Origin: Lentisalinibacter sp964427415
GTDB lineage: Bacteria; Pseudomonadota; Gammaproteobacteria; Steroidobacterales; Woeseiaceae
Reading direction: 5' to 3'
Assembly (NCBI GenBank): GCA_964427415.1
Contig: CAYRUH010000017.1
Location: 1 to 64,000, forward strand
DNA: 64,000 nt
Part shown: positions 1 to 7,120 of the stretch, piece after piece
Position numbering within the stretch: the stretch's first letter is position 1
How the letters are laid out: the number at the start of each line of letters is the position of its first letter
Made by a program: the position numbers and the translations under genes
The notes under the pieces: generated by a model
What the model saw: only the letters and a program-made list of their open reading frames with translations
What the model was told of the DNA's origin: nothing
Database searches by the model: none

Positions 1-2
1 AG

Positions 3-728
3 CGCCTCCTCGATGCCTGCATCAACCGGCCCGAGTCGCGTGTCTGCGAGGAGCGAGGCATCGTCCACCGCGCGGCGGGGGCCGATGGCGACAATGGCGA
101 GATGTGGGGCGCCATCGCGGGGTACCGGGCCAGCCGCGGCGACACCGATGGCGCACTGCAGGCGCTGCGCCGAGGCGCCAGTGCCGGCACTCATCGCGAA
201 TATTTCGCCGATCAAGTCCGGGCTATCGAACTGGGGCTGGCGGCCAGCGCCGGGGATCTCTCCTATGTCGAAAGAATCATTGAGGGCATCGGGTGGGCGG
301 CTGCTTCCATATCGCCCTGGCTCACCGCTTATTCCGAATGTCGCGATCGGGTCGCGGTGGATCCGCTCTGGCGTGATGCCTGCCTGGACTTCGCGCGGCA
401 TCTCGAGGAACGCAGCCAGACCGTGCTGAACCGGAGCATCGGCATCGGCTTGCAGGCGATGATCGCCGAAGAATCCGGCGATGCAGTCACGCTGGCGGCT
501 GTACGGGAGCGAGAGCTCGAATCTCGTTACTGGTGCGATCGGCATCTGAGCACGGACGGTCAGATCGTGCTGATGGGAGACGAGCGTGTCCTGCGTCAGT
601 ATCTCGACGAGTTCGACGCCCATGGCGAGCCGGCGGCACTCGTATATCTTCGCGAGGAGGTTGAGCGGCTGAAGCGCCTGCCAGGCTACGATCCGTGCCC
701 GGCGCTTATCTCCCCGCCCGGCCAATAA
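3..728 (+). CDS. C-terminal part of an unrecognised protein (5'-truncated)
   Basis: The frame is open from the window edge to a TAA at 726-728, giving at least 241 residues, so the true start lies upstream. I do not recognise a family. The middle part (WGAIAGYRASRGDTDGALQA) reads like a helical tetratricopeptide or Sel1-type repeat, an alternation of small and aromatic residues with an Ala-rich second helix, and the rest is mixed and probably helical. There is no membrane segment in the visible part. It converges on the carboxyltransferase gene at 785. A similar helical-repeat flavour is seen in the anchored hypothetical protein at 10841. Coding status is well supported by the long frame and its codon pattern; function is unknown. 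Confidence 0.6.
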   Translation, partial: RLLDACINRPESRVCEERGIVHRAAGADGDNGEMWGAIAGYRASRGDTDGALQALRRGASAGTHREYFADQVRAIELGLAASAGDLSYVERIIEGIGWAAASISPWLTAYSECRDRVAVDPLWRDACLDFARHLEERSQTVLNRSIGIGLQAMIAEESGDAVTLAAVRERELESRYWCDRHLSTDGQIVLMGDERVLRQYLDEFDAHGEPAALVYLREEVERLKRLPGYDPCPALISPPGQ

Positions 729-749
729 CTTTCAAAAGTTGCGAAAGTT
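727..749. terminator. Small hairpin between convergent genes
   Basis: AACTTTC at 727-733 pairs with GAAAGTT at 743-749 around a 9-base loop. It overlaps the TAA of the upstream gene and lies 35 bases from the end of the convergent carboxyltransferase gene. The stem is AT-rich for this genome and there is no long T-run, so a bidirectional terminator is only a possibility. Confidence 0.3.
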
Positions 750-784
750 CGGTCCGGCACCTACCCCGTACCCACCTACGAGAC

Positions 785-2341
785 CTACCAGGTATCGACG
801 AAGCGTCGTCTCTCGCTTTCCCCGCGCTGCGGCAATCTCGCCAGTATCCCGGCCAGTTCGCGGCGGGTGTGGGCGGGGTCGATGACAGCGTCGATCTCCA
901 GGTGTGCGGCGGCCTCGGTGGCCTTGCCCGCCTCGTACATCTGCTTCACCAGCTTGTCGAACAGCGCCTCGCGCTCGGCCCGGTCTTCCACCGCCTCCAG
1001 TTCCTTGCGATAGCCCAGCCTTACTGCGCCCTCCAGGCCCATACCGCCGAACTCGCCGGTGGGCCAGGCCGCGGTCCAGACCGGGGCGGCGAGGCTGCCG
1101 CCGGCCATCGCCATGGCGCCCAGGCCGTAGCCCTTGCGCAGCACGACGGCCAGTATCGGCACCGTCACGTTGGCGCCCACCACGAACAGCCGCGACATGC
1201 GGCGCACGGCCGCCGCCTCCTCGCTGTCGGGCCCCACCATGAAGCCGGGCGTGTCGATGAGCGATAGCACCGGCAGACCCCAGGCGTCGCAGAGTTGCAG
1301 GAAGCGAGCGGCCTTCTCCGCCGCCTCTGCGGTGATGGCGCCGCCGAGCTGCTTGCAGTCGTTCGCGACCAGCCCCACCGGCCGTCCCTCGATGCGGAGG
1401 AACCCCGTGATGACAGGGGCACCGTAGCGCCGGCGCAGCTCGATGAAGCTGGCGGTATCGCCCAGGTTCGCGATGACGTCGCGCACCGGGTAGACCCAGC
1501 GGCGGTCGGCGGGGATGAGCTCGCGCATGATCGCCTGGTCGGCGCATTCCCAGTCGCCGGTGCGGCCCTGACAGAGCGACAACAGTCGCCGTGCGATGTC
1601 CGTCGCGTGAGCTTCGTCGTCTGCGACGATGTCGACGACGCCGTTACCCTCCTGAACCTCGATCGGCCCGATCTCGGTGGGTGCGTGCTTGCCGAGGCCG
1701 CCGCCCTCGATCATGGCCGGGCCCGCCATGCCGATCCACGAGCTCCTCGTGGCGATGGTGACGTCGGCGGAGCCGAACAGCGCTGCGTTGCCGGCGAAGC
1801 AGTAGCCGTTGTTGATGGCGATGCGCGGCACCAGGCCCGAAAGACGCCCCCAGGTGCGAAATGACGACAGATTCAGCCCGGCGATCTGGGTCTTCACGTC
1901 GGTGTCGCCGGGCCGCCCGCCGCCGCCCTCGGTGTACATGACCACCGGCAGATGCCACTGCTCGGCCAGCTCGAAGATCCGGTCCAGCTTGCGGTGATGG
2001 AAATAGCCCTGGGTGCCCGCCAGCACGCTGTAGTCATAGACCACCACCGCTGCGCGGGCGTTCTCGCGGCCGAAAAGTTCGGCGTTGATGGTCCCGGTGC
2101 CGGTGATGACCGCGTCGGCCGGCGTGTTCTCCTCCAGGTCGGCGATGTCACGGCGGCTGCGCTGGGCGGCGACGGCGAGCTGGCCGTATTCGGTGAACGA
2201 GCCGGCGTCGACCAGATCCTCCAGGTTCTCACGCGCGCTGCGGTAGCCTTTCGCGTGCCGTTTCTCGACCATTTCCGGCCGATGCCGGTCGAGCGTCTTC
2301 GCGAGGCGCCCGCGCAGCGCCTCGGTCCGTTCGTCGATCAC
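785..2341 (-). CDS. Acyl-CoA carboxylase carboxyltransferase subunit (PccB/AccD-like)
   Basis: A 518-residue protein of the carboxyl transferase family (crotonase-like fold, two tandem domains), the usual length for propionyl- or methylcrotonyl-CoA carboxylase beta chains. The N-domain carries the family stretches GTGTINAELFGRENARAAVV and the glycine-rich GMAGPAMIEGGGLG; the C-domain has GLVANDCKQLGGAITAEAAE, the LIDTPGFMVGP oxyanion-hole region and RKGYGLGAMAM. It would transfer a carboxyl group from carboxybiotin to an acyl-CoA. No biotin carboxylase or biotin carrier gene lies next to it. It ends 6 bases after a universal stress protein gene and is probably co-transcribed with it. The acyl-CoA substrate cannot be read from sequence. 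Confidence 0.85.
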   Translation of the reverse strand: MIDERTEALRGRLAKTLDRHRPEMVEKRHAKGYRSARENLEDLVDAGSFTEYGQLAVAAQRSRRDIADLEENTPADAVITGTGTINAELFGRENARAAVVVYDYSVLAGTQGYFHHRKLDRIFELAEQWHLPVVMYTEGGGGRPGDTDVKTQIAGLNLSSFRTWGRLSGLVPRIAINNGYCFAGNAALFGSADVTIATRSSWIGMAGPAMIEGGGLGKHAPTEIGPIEVQEGNGVVDIVADDEAHATDIARRLLSLCQGRTGDWECADQAIMRELIPADRRWVYPVRDVIANLGDTASFIELRRRYGAPVITGFLRIEGRPVGLVANDCKQLGGAITAEAAEKAARFLQLCDAWGLPVLSLIDTPGFMVGPDSEEAAAVRRMSRLFVVGANVTVPILAVVLRKGYGLGAMAMAGGSLAAPVWTAAWPTGEFGGMGLEGAVRLGYRKELEAVEDRAEREALFDKLVKQMYEAGKATEAAAHLEIDAVIDPAHTRRELAGILARLPQRGESERRRFVDTW

Positions 2342-2347
2342 GGCGGG

Positions 2348-2683
2348 TCAGTCCTCGCCGCCGCCGCGTACGGTCAGCACCGGGCACTCGGCGTGACGGA
2401 CCACGCCTTCGGCGGTGCTGCCGATCAGCAGGTGCCTCAGGCCGCTGCGCCCGTGGGTGGACATCACGACCATCTCGGCAGCCGCTTCCTTCGCATAGCC
2501 GGTGATCTCGTCCACCGGGCGGCCTTCCAGCACCTTCGCCACCGGCGGGCTCGTGAAGCCGGTGAGCTTGTCGCGNNNNNNNNNNNNNNNNNNNNNNNNN
2601 NNNNNNNNNNNNNNNNNNNNNNNNNNNNNNNNNNNNNNNNNNNNNNNNNNNNNNNNNNNNNNNNNNNNNNNNNNNTTTTCCAT
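2348..2683 (-). CDS. Universal stress protein (UspA family), interrupted by an assembly gap
   Basis: Only the C-terminal 75 residues (2348-2575) are readable. They contain the UspA nucleotide-binding signature G-x2-G-x9-G-S/T as GRSGLRHLLIGST, followed by the family's final strand CPVLTV. UspA proteins are small cytoplasmic ATP-binding or ATP-independent stress proteins of about 140-150 residues. A 100-N gap covers 2576-2675. An ATG at 2683 beyond the gap is in frame only if the gap is really 100 bases long, so the start is unknown. The gene sits between the RND exporter (upstream on the same strand) and the carboxyltransferase (6 bases downstream). Confidence 0.7.
   Translation of the reverse strand: MEXXXXXXXXXXXXXXXXXXXXXXXXXXXXXXXXXXRDKLTGFTSPPVAKVLEGRPVDEITGYAKEAAAEMVVMSTHGRSGLRHLLIGSTAEGVVRHAECPVLTVRGGGED
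2576..2675. other. Assembly gap of 100 N inside the UspA gene
   Basis: Exactly 100 N. The flanks do not share a common end sequence, unlike the gaps at 18417 and 43287, so real sequence of unknown length is probably missing here. Confidence 0.95.
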
Positions 2684-2752
2684 TGTGGAAAGGCTCGGCG
2701 GGCTTGTCCGGCGGATCTGCCCGTGCGAAACGCCGGCCGCCGCGGCTGCGGC

Positions 2753-5233
2753 TTAGTCCGGTCTGCCGAGCACGCGCAGGCGCGAGAACAGCAGCGGCAG
2801 CAGCGAGAGGTTGGCGACCAGCGCGACGGCCATCGCCAGCCCGGTCAGCAAACCGAAGTAGATCGTCGGCACGAAATTCGACAGCGCGAGGATGGAGAAG
2901 CCCAGCATGATGGTGATGGAGGTGTAGTACATCGCGTGGCCGATGCTGCGGTGGCAGCGGTCGATGGTGGCGTCGTAGTCGCTGTCCTTCGCGAACTCCT
3001 CCTGGAACCGGTAGACGTAGTGGATGGTGTCGTCCACGCCGATGCCGATGGCGATGGCCGCGATGGTGATGGTCATGATATCCAGCGGCACCCCCATCGC
3101 ACTCATCAGCGCCAGCACGGCGCTCGCTGCGACCAGGTTTGGCACCAGCGCGACGACGGCGACGGCCAGCGAACGGAACGACAGCCAGAACATGAGCACC
3201 ACGGCCACCGTCACCACGCCGGCCGTCGTGATCTGGGAGCCGAGCAGGCTCTGCAGCACGTTGTTGTAGAGCACCACCAGACCGGTCAGATGCACCCGCT
3301 CCTCGCCGAGACCGAGGTCCTCGGCGAGATAGCGGCGGATCGATTCGAGCAGTTCGTCGCGTTCCAGGGTATCGCTGGTCTCGTACACCCGTGCGGCGAT
3401 GCGGGTCTGGTGGCCTTCGACGGCGAGGTAGGGCTCGAACAGCACCTCCTTCACGTCCTCCGGCAGCCGCTTGTAGATGACCGAGAGCTGGAAGTTGTCG
3501 AGTTCTTCCTCGCCCATGATCTGGCGTATGACTTCCAGCGTCGTTGAGAGGGACAGCACCTTACCGATGTCGGGCCGCGCGTCGAGATGCTCTTGGGCCT
3601 GGCGCAGTAGGTCGCTGCGCGCGGCGTTGTACCAGTAGCTGCGCGCTGCCAGGCCGGGCTCGCCGGGCAGCTCCAGTTCGTCCGCCTGCTGCTGCTCGTC
3701 CTGCTGGGCCGAGATGAACTCGGGATCCGCGTCCAGGATGACGTCCAGCGGCGTGGTGCCGCCGAGGCGCTCGTCGATCACCTTCATGCCCTGGTAGATG
3801 GCGGTGCTCTGCTTGAAGTAGTCGATGAAGCGGTTATCCACGCTGAGCTGCAGAACGCCGGCCGTGCTCGCGACGGCGATCAGCGCGTATCCCGCCAGCG
3901 TTGCCCGGGGCGCCGAGCCGATCAGCCGCGAGAAGAAGCCGGTGATGCGGTTGGTGAAGTCGCTGCTGCGGGGCGGTTGGCCCGAGGAGAGCAGCACCAG
4001 CGAGGCCGGCAGGATCAGGAAGGTGAGTACGAACGCCATGGCCATGCCGATCACCATCATCCAGCCGAAGTCGATGACCGGGCGGATGTCGCTCACCACC
4101 AGGGAGCCGAATGCCACCATGGTCGTGAGCGCCGTGTACAACGCGGGATAGAATTTGTTGCGTACCGTTTCGCGCACCAGCTCCCGCTGGCCGGCGTCCG
4201 GCCGCTCGCGGTGAAGCTCGCGGTGACGCACCACGAGGTGCACGTTCAGCGAGAGCGTCAGGATCAGCATCAGCGAGACGAAGTTGGACGACACCACCGT
4301 GACCGGCCACTGCACCAGGCCGAGGAAGCCGATCATGCCGAGCACGGCCGCGGCGCAGGTCGCCAGCGGCAGCACGACCCAGCGCGGCCGGCGGAAGATG
4401 ACGACGAGGAGTGCGACCAAAGCCACGGCGAGGCCGATACCGAATACGATCAGGTCGCGGCGGATGAAGTTCACCAGGTCGGCGGCGATCATCGGCAGCC
4501 CGCCCAGATGCAGCTCGGCGCCGCCGCGGTAATCGTCGACGATGCCGCGCACCGCCGCGATGGTGCGTTGCAGTTCCGCCTGCTGGGATTCGCGGCGCTC
4601 GCGGATGCGCTGCTCCACCTCTGCCAGCGCAGCGGATTCCTCGGCGGTGAGATCACGCTCGAGCCGGCGCTCGCGCAGATCGGCGCGGCGGTTCAGCAGT
4701 TTCGTGTAGGCCTCGTCCTGCTCCAGGTTGATCTGAAGCGCCGTGGTGTGGCCGTCCGGGCTCATCAGGCGGTTGCGGTAGAGCGGGCTGGTGGTCAGCT
4801 CCTTGCGCGCGAGTTCCCGGTCCACCTGCGCGGAGAGCAGTGTGGGCGCTCCGTCGGCGAGCTCCCTGGGGCCCAGCGGCGGACTCTGCAGCAGTGGCAC
4901 GTCGAGAATAGAGACCACGGAGGTCACGCCCGGCGCCCCGGCAAGTTCGTCACGCAGCTTGCCGAGATGATCGAGCGCCGCGTCCGACAGTAGTTCGCCG
5001 GACGGCGTATAGGTGAGAATGAGGAAATCGTCGGAGCCGTAACGGGCACGGATCGCACGGTAGTAGCGGATGCCGGTATCGCTCTCCAGCAGGAGCGAGT
5101 CGCTGGAGGTGTCGAGGGCGAAGTCCGGCGCACGGCTGGCGAACAGGCCCACGACCATGGCCGTGATCAGCAGCGTGACGACGGGTCGGCCCAGGACCAG
5201 CGAATCGTAGAGAGACAGTGCCGCCTTACGCAT
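2753..5233 (-). CDS. RND superfamily exporter (MMPL/SSD type)
   Basis: 826 residues with the two-fold RND layout: TM1 near the N-terminus (VVTLLITAMVVGLFASRAP), a large periplasmic loop, TM2-6, a second periplasmic loop, then TM7-12. The GVDDTIHYVYRF motif near the start of the last TM bundle is typical of the MMPL/HpnN-like branch and supplies the acidic pair used for proton coupling. Such proteins move hydrophobic molecules (hopanoids, lipids, pigments) outward using the proton gradient. The protein has no membrane-fusion partner nearby. A long charged coiled region (about residues 180-225, rich in Arg/Glu) lies in the first loop. The UspA gene follows on the same strand. The cargo is unknown. 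Confidence 0.85.
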   Translation of the reverse strand: MRKAALSLYDSLVLGRPVVTLLITAMVVGLFASRAPDFALDTSSDSLLLESDTGIRYYRAIRARYGSDDFLILTYTPSGELLSDAALDHLGKLRDELAGAPGVTSVVSILDVPLLQSPPLGPRELADGAPTLLSAQVDRELARKELTTSPLYRNRLMSPDGHTTALQINLEQDEAYTKLLNRRADLRERRLERDLTAEESAALAEVEQRIRERRESQQAELQRTIAAVRGIVDDYRGGAELHLGGLPMIAADLVNFIRRDLIVFGIGLAVALVALLVVIFRRPRWVVLPLATCAAAVLGMIGFLGLVQWPVTVVSSNFVSLMLILTLSLNVHLVVRHRELHRERPDAGQRELVRETVRNKFYPALYTALTTMVAFGSLVVSDIRPVIDFGWMMVIGMAMAFVLTFLILPASLVLLSSGQPPRSSDFTNRITGFFSRLIGSAPRATLAGYALIAVASTAGVLQLSVDNRFIDYFKQSTAIYQGMKVIDERLGGTTPLDVILDADPEFISAQQDEQQQADELELPGEPGLAARSYWYNAARSDLLRQAQEHLDARPDIGKVLSLSTTLEVIRQIMGEEELDNFQLSVIYKRLPEDVKEVLFEPYLAVEGHQTRIAARVYETSDTLERDELLESIRRYLAEDLGLGEERVHLTGLVVLYNNVLQSLLGSQITTAGVVTVAVVLMFWLSFRSLAVAVVALVPNLVAASAVLALMSAMGVPLDIMTITIAAIAIGIGVDDTIHYVYRFQEEFAKDSDYDATIDRCHRSIGHAMYYTSITIMLGFSILALSNFVPTIYFGLLTGLAMAVALVANLSLLPLLFSRLRVLGRPD

Positions 5234-5541
5234 CTGCGCTCACTGTCAGGACTGCTCGCCGCATCGTTCCCGCCTCCCTCCGCTGGATGGCGCCTCGTCC
5301 GGTTCACTCCCATCGCATCGCCATCAGTATAGAGGGTTTGCGGACCGAGCCACAGCCGCATCCGCCAGCGTCGGATTCTGCATACCCAGGCTGCAGATTC
5401 TGCACGGGAGCCTCGCCCGCACGACCTCCATAGGTCTGCAAAGGCGCTCGTCGGGCGCCTCCCGGCGTGTCGCTGCGACGGCATGATATTTGCTGCTCTT
5501 CCGGTGAGGAAGAACCTCCATAACCGAAAGGGGTGCAAAGC
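5234..5541. other. Divergent intergenic region, RND exporter / dodecin
   Basis: 308 bases with no supported gene. It holds two small hairpins (GACCT at 5423-5427 with AGGTC at 5432-5436; AGGCGC at 5442-5447 with GCGCCT at 5455-5460). A minus-strand TATACT at 5326-5331 is a possible -10 for the RND gene, with a poor -35. A purine-rich ribosome-binding site (GAAAGGGG) precedes dodecin. I see no other feature. Confidence 0.5.
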
Positions 5542-5748
5542 ATGTCAGTAGTGAAAGTGACCGAGATCATGTCCGATTCGAAGACGAGCTTCGAAGACGC
5601 CATCAACGACGGCCTCGCCCGTGCGAGCAAGACCATCCACAACATCAAGTCGGCCTGGATTAAGGATCAGAAGGTCGTCGTGGAGAACAACAAGGTCGCC
5701 GAGTACCGCGTTGCCATGAAGGTCAGCTTCCTGGTGGACGACAAGTAG
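5542..5748 (+). CDS. Dodecin (flavin-binding)
   Basis: 68 residues, the normal dodecin length, beginning MSVVKVTEI and containing the conserved Ser-rich helix (SFEDAINDGLARASKTIHNI) and the strand VAEYRVAMKVSFLVDD. Trp39 in KSAWIKDQ is the residue that stacks on the isoalloxazine ring in characterised dodecins. Dodecamers bind pairs of flavins (FMN, riboflavin or lumichrome) and act as a cytoplasmic flavin buffer and photoprotectant. ATG at 5542 is preferred over the in-frame GTG at 5533 because GAAAGGGG sits at normal distance and the family starts here. The baeRF gene follows after 13 bases, so the two are likely co-transcribed. Confidence 0.92.
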   Translation: MSVVKVTEIMSDSKTSFEDAINDGLARASKTIHNIKSAWIKDQKVVVENNKVAEYRVAMKVSFLVDDK

Positions 5749-5761
5749 CCGGACGGGGCCT

Positions 5762-6925
5762 GTGACCGAAAAACAAATCACCGGGATGGACGACGGAGCG
5801 CTGCGCGATATCGCCGCCGACCGCGGCGAGACGCCCCATGTCACCGTCATCGTCCCGTCGACGGCGCTGCCCTCGGAGCGGCAGAAGAACGAAATCCGCC
5901 GGAAGAACCGCATCGCGGAAGCTGAGGTCCAACTGGAGGCTCTGGGCCTGGACGAGCGGCGCCGCGCGGCCGTCCTCGGCCCGCTGGTCGAGGCGCGGGA
6001 CGCCGGCACTTTCTGGCCCGCGGAGCCGCTGGATGGCGGCATGGTGGCGTACACGACGGGCGATGACCTGTCGCGTTTTGCGCTGCCGCAACAGCCGCGG
6101 GAGCTTACTGTCGTCGGCTGGCGTTTCCATCTCAAACCGGTGCTGGAGGCCAAATCCAGGACGGGCGCCTTCAGTCTGCTTGCCGTGAGCCAGAACGACG
6201 TGCGCCTGTTCGCCGGCGATCACGAGGGTCTGCGGCCCCTGGATCTGGCCGGCCGGGCGCCCCGGTCGCTGGAGGAATCCGCAGGGCACGAGCTGACCGA
6301 GCCGAATCTGCAACATCATGCGGGTCATCGGGGCAGCGCCGAGGCCATCTACCACACCCATGGCGGCGGCAAGGACGACGTGACGCCGGAGCTGAAACGC
6401 TTCCTGCGCGAGGTCGACGGCGCTGTGCAGGAACTCCTGCCGGAGCGGGAGGCGCCGCTCGTGCTGGCCGGCGTCGATTCCCTGCTCGTGCTCTATCGGC
6501 AGGTGAGCGAGCTGCCGGCCATCCTGGAGGACGAGTTGCACGGCAATGTCGAGCATCTCTCCGCTGGGGAACTGCACGGACGCGCGCGGGAGCTCGCGGA
6601 ACGCCACCAGCTGCAGGACGGGCGGGACGCCGCCGCGGCCCTGGCCGATGCGGTGGGCAGCGGCAGCGCGACCGACAGCACCGATGAAGCGCTGCTCGCC
6701 GCGATGGAAGGACGCGTCAGCGAGATCGTCGTCGCCGGCGACCGGGAAGACTGGGGCTATGTCGACGAGGGCGCCCACGAGGTGCGCCACCGGGACGAAC
6801 TGCCGAGAGAGGATCTCCTCGACCGCGCGGCGGTGGAGACCTGGCTGCACGGCGGCCGGGTGCGGGTCCTGCCGGCGGAAGACCTGCCCGGCGAGCGGCT
6901 GGTGTGCGCCGCCCTCCGTTACTGA
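5762..6925 (+). CDS. baeRF family protein (bacterial eRF1-like)
   Basis: 387 residues. The pattern VTVIVPST near the N-terminus, FSLLAVSQNDVRLFAGDHEG in the middle, the His-rich linker with GGGKDDVTPELKRFLREVD, and the C-terminal strand PLVLAGVDSLLVLYR match the bacterial archaeo-eukaryotic release factor (baeRF) families, probably family 3. These relate to eRF1/Pelota and are predicted to act in ribosome rescue or translational stress; no function is proved. There is no GGQ motif, as in most baeRFs. The start is GTG at 5762; an in-frame ATG nine codons in is an alternative. It follows dodecin directly and is followed by REP-like repeats. Confidence 0.75.
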   Translation: MTEKQITGMDDGALRDIAADRGETPHVTVIVPSTALPSERQKNEIRRKNRIAEAEVQLEALGLDERRRAAVLGPLVEARDAGTFWPAEPLDGGMVAYTTGDDLSRFALPQQPRELTVVGWRFHLKPVLEAKSRTGAFSLLAVSQNDVRLFAGDHEGLRPLDLAGRAPRSLEESAGHELTEPNLQHHAGHRGSAEAIYHTHGGGKDDVTPELKRFLREVDGAVQELLPEREAPLVLAGVDSLLVLYRQVSELPAILEDELHGNVEHLSAGELHGRARELAERHQLQDGRDAAAALADAVGSGSATDSTDEALLAAMEGRVSEIVVAGDREDWGYVDEGAHEVRHRDELPREDLLDRAAVETWLHGGRVRVLPAEDLPGERLVCAALRY

Positions 6926-6938
6926 CCCCGCCCCGGGC

Positions 6939-6984
6939 AGGAGGGCCTTCAGGCCCGATCAATCGCGGCTGAAGCCGCTCCTAA
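6939..6984. repeat. REP-like palindrome pair
   Basis: Two inverted copies of a REP-type element lie head to head: AGGAGGGCCTTCAGGCCCGA and, inverted, TCGCGGCTGAAGCCGCTCCT. Each is an imperfect hairpin with a CTTCAG/CTGAAG centre. Near-identical pairs occur at 9759-9815 and 57086-57134. They follow the baeRF stop codon. Confidence 0.8.
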
Positions 6985-7060
6985 CATTGTTCATTGGCTC
7001 CAGTCGGCCCGGACGACCCCGCAACCCGTGTCCGCCCGCAGGGCGGCCATGATAGAAAGG

Positions 7061-7113
7061 GAATCGGGGCTGAAGCCCCTCCCACAGGGAAATCGGGGCT
7101 GAAGGCCCTACCC
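7061..7113. repeat. REP-like elements, tandem orientation
   Basis: Two consecutive copies of the AATCGGGGCTGAAG-type element (7061-7085 and 7090-7113) in the same orientation, ending 8 bases before the stop codon of the convergent TonB receptor gene. The second copy has a mismatched stem (GGGGCTGAAGGCCC). Confidence 0.75.
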
Positions 7114-7120
7114 GGGCACG

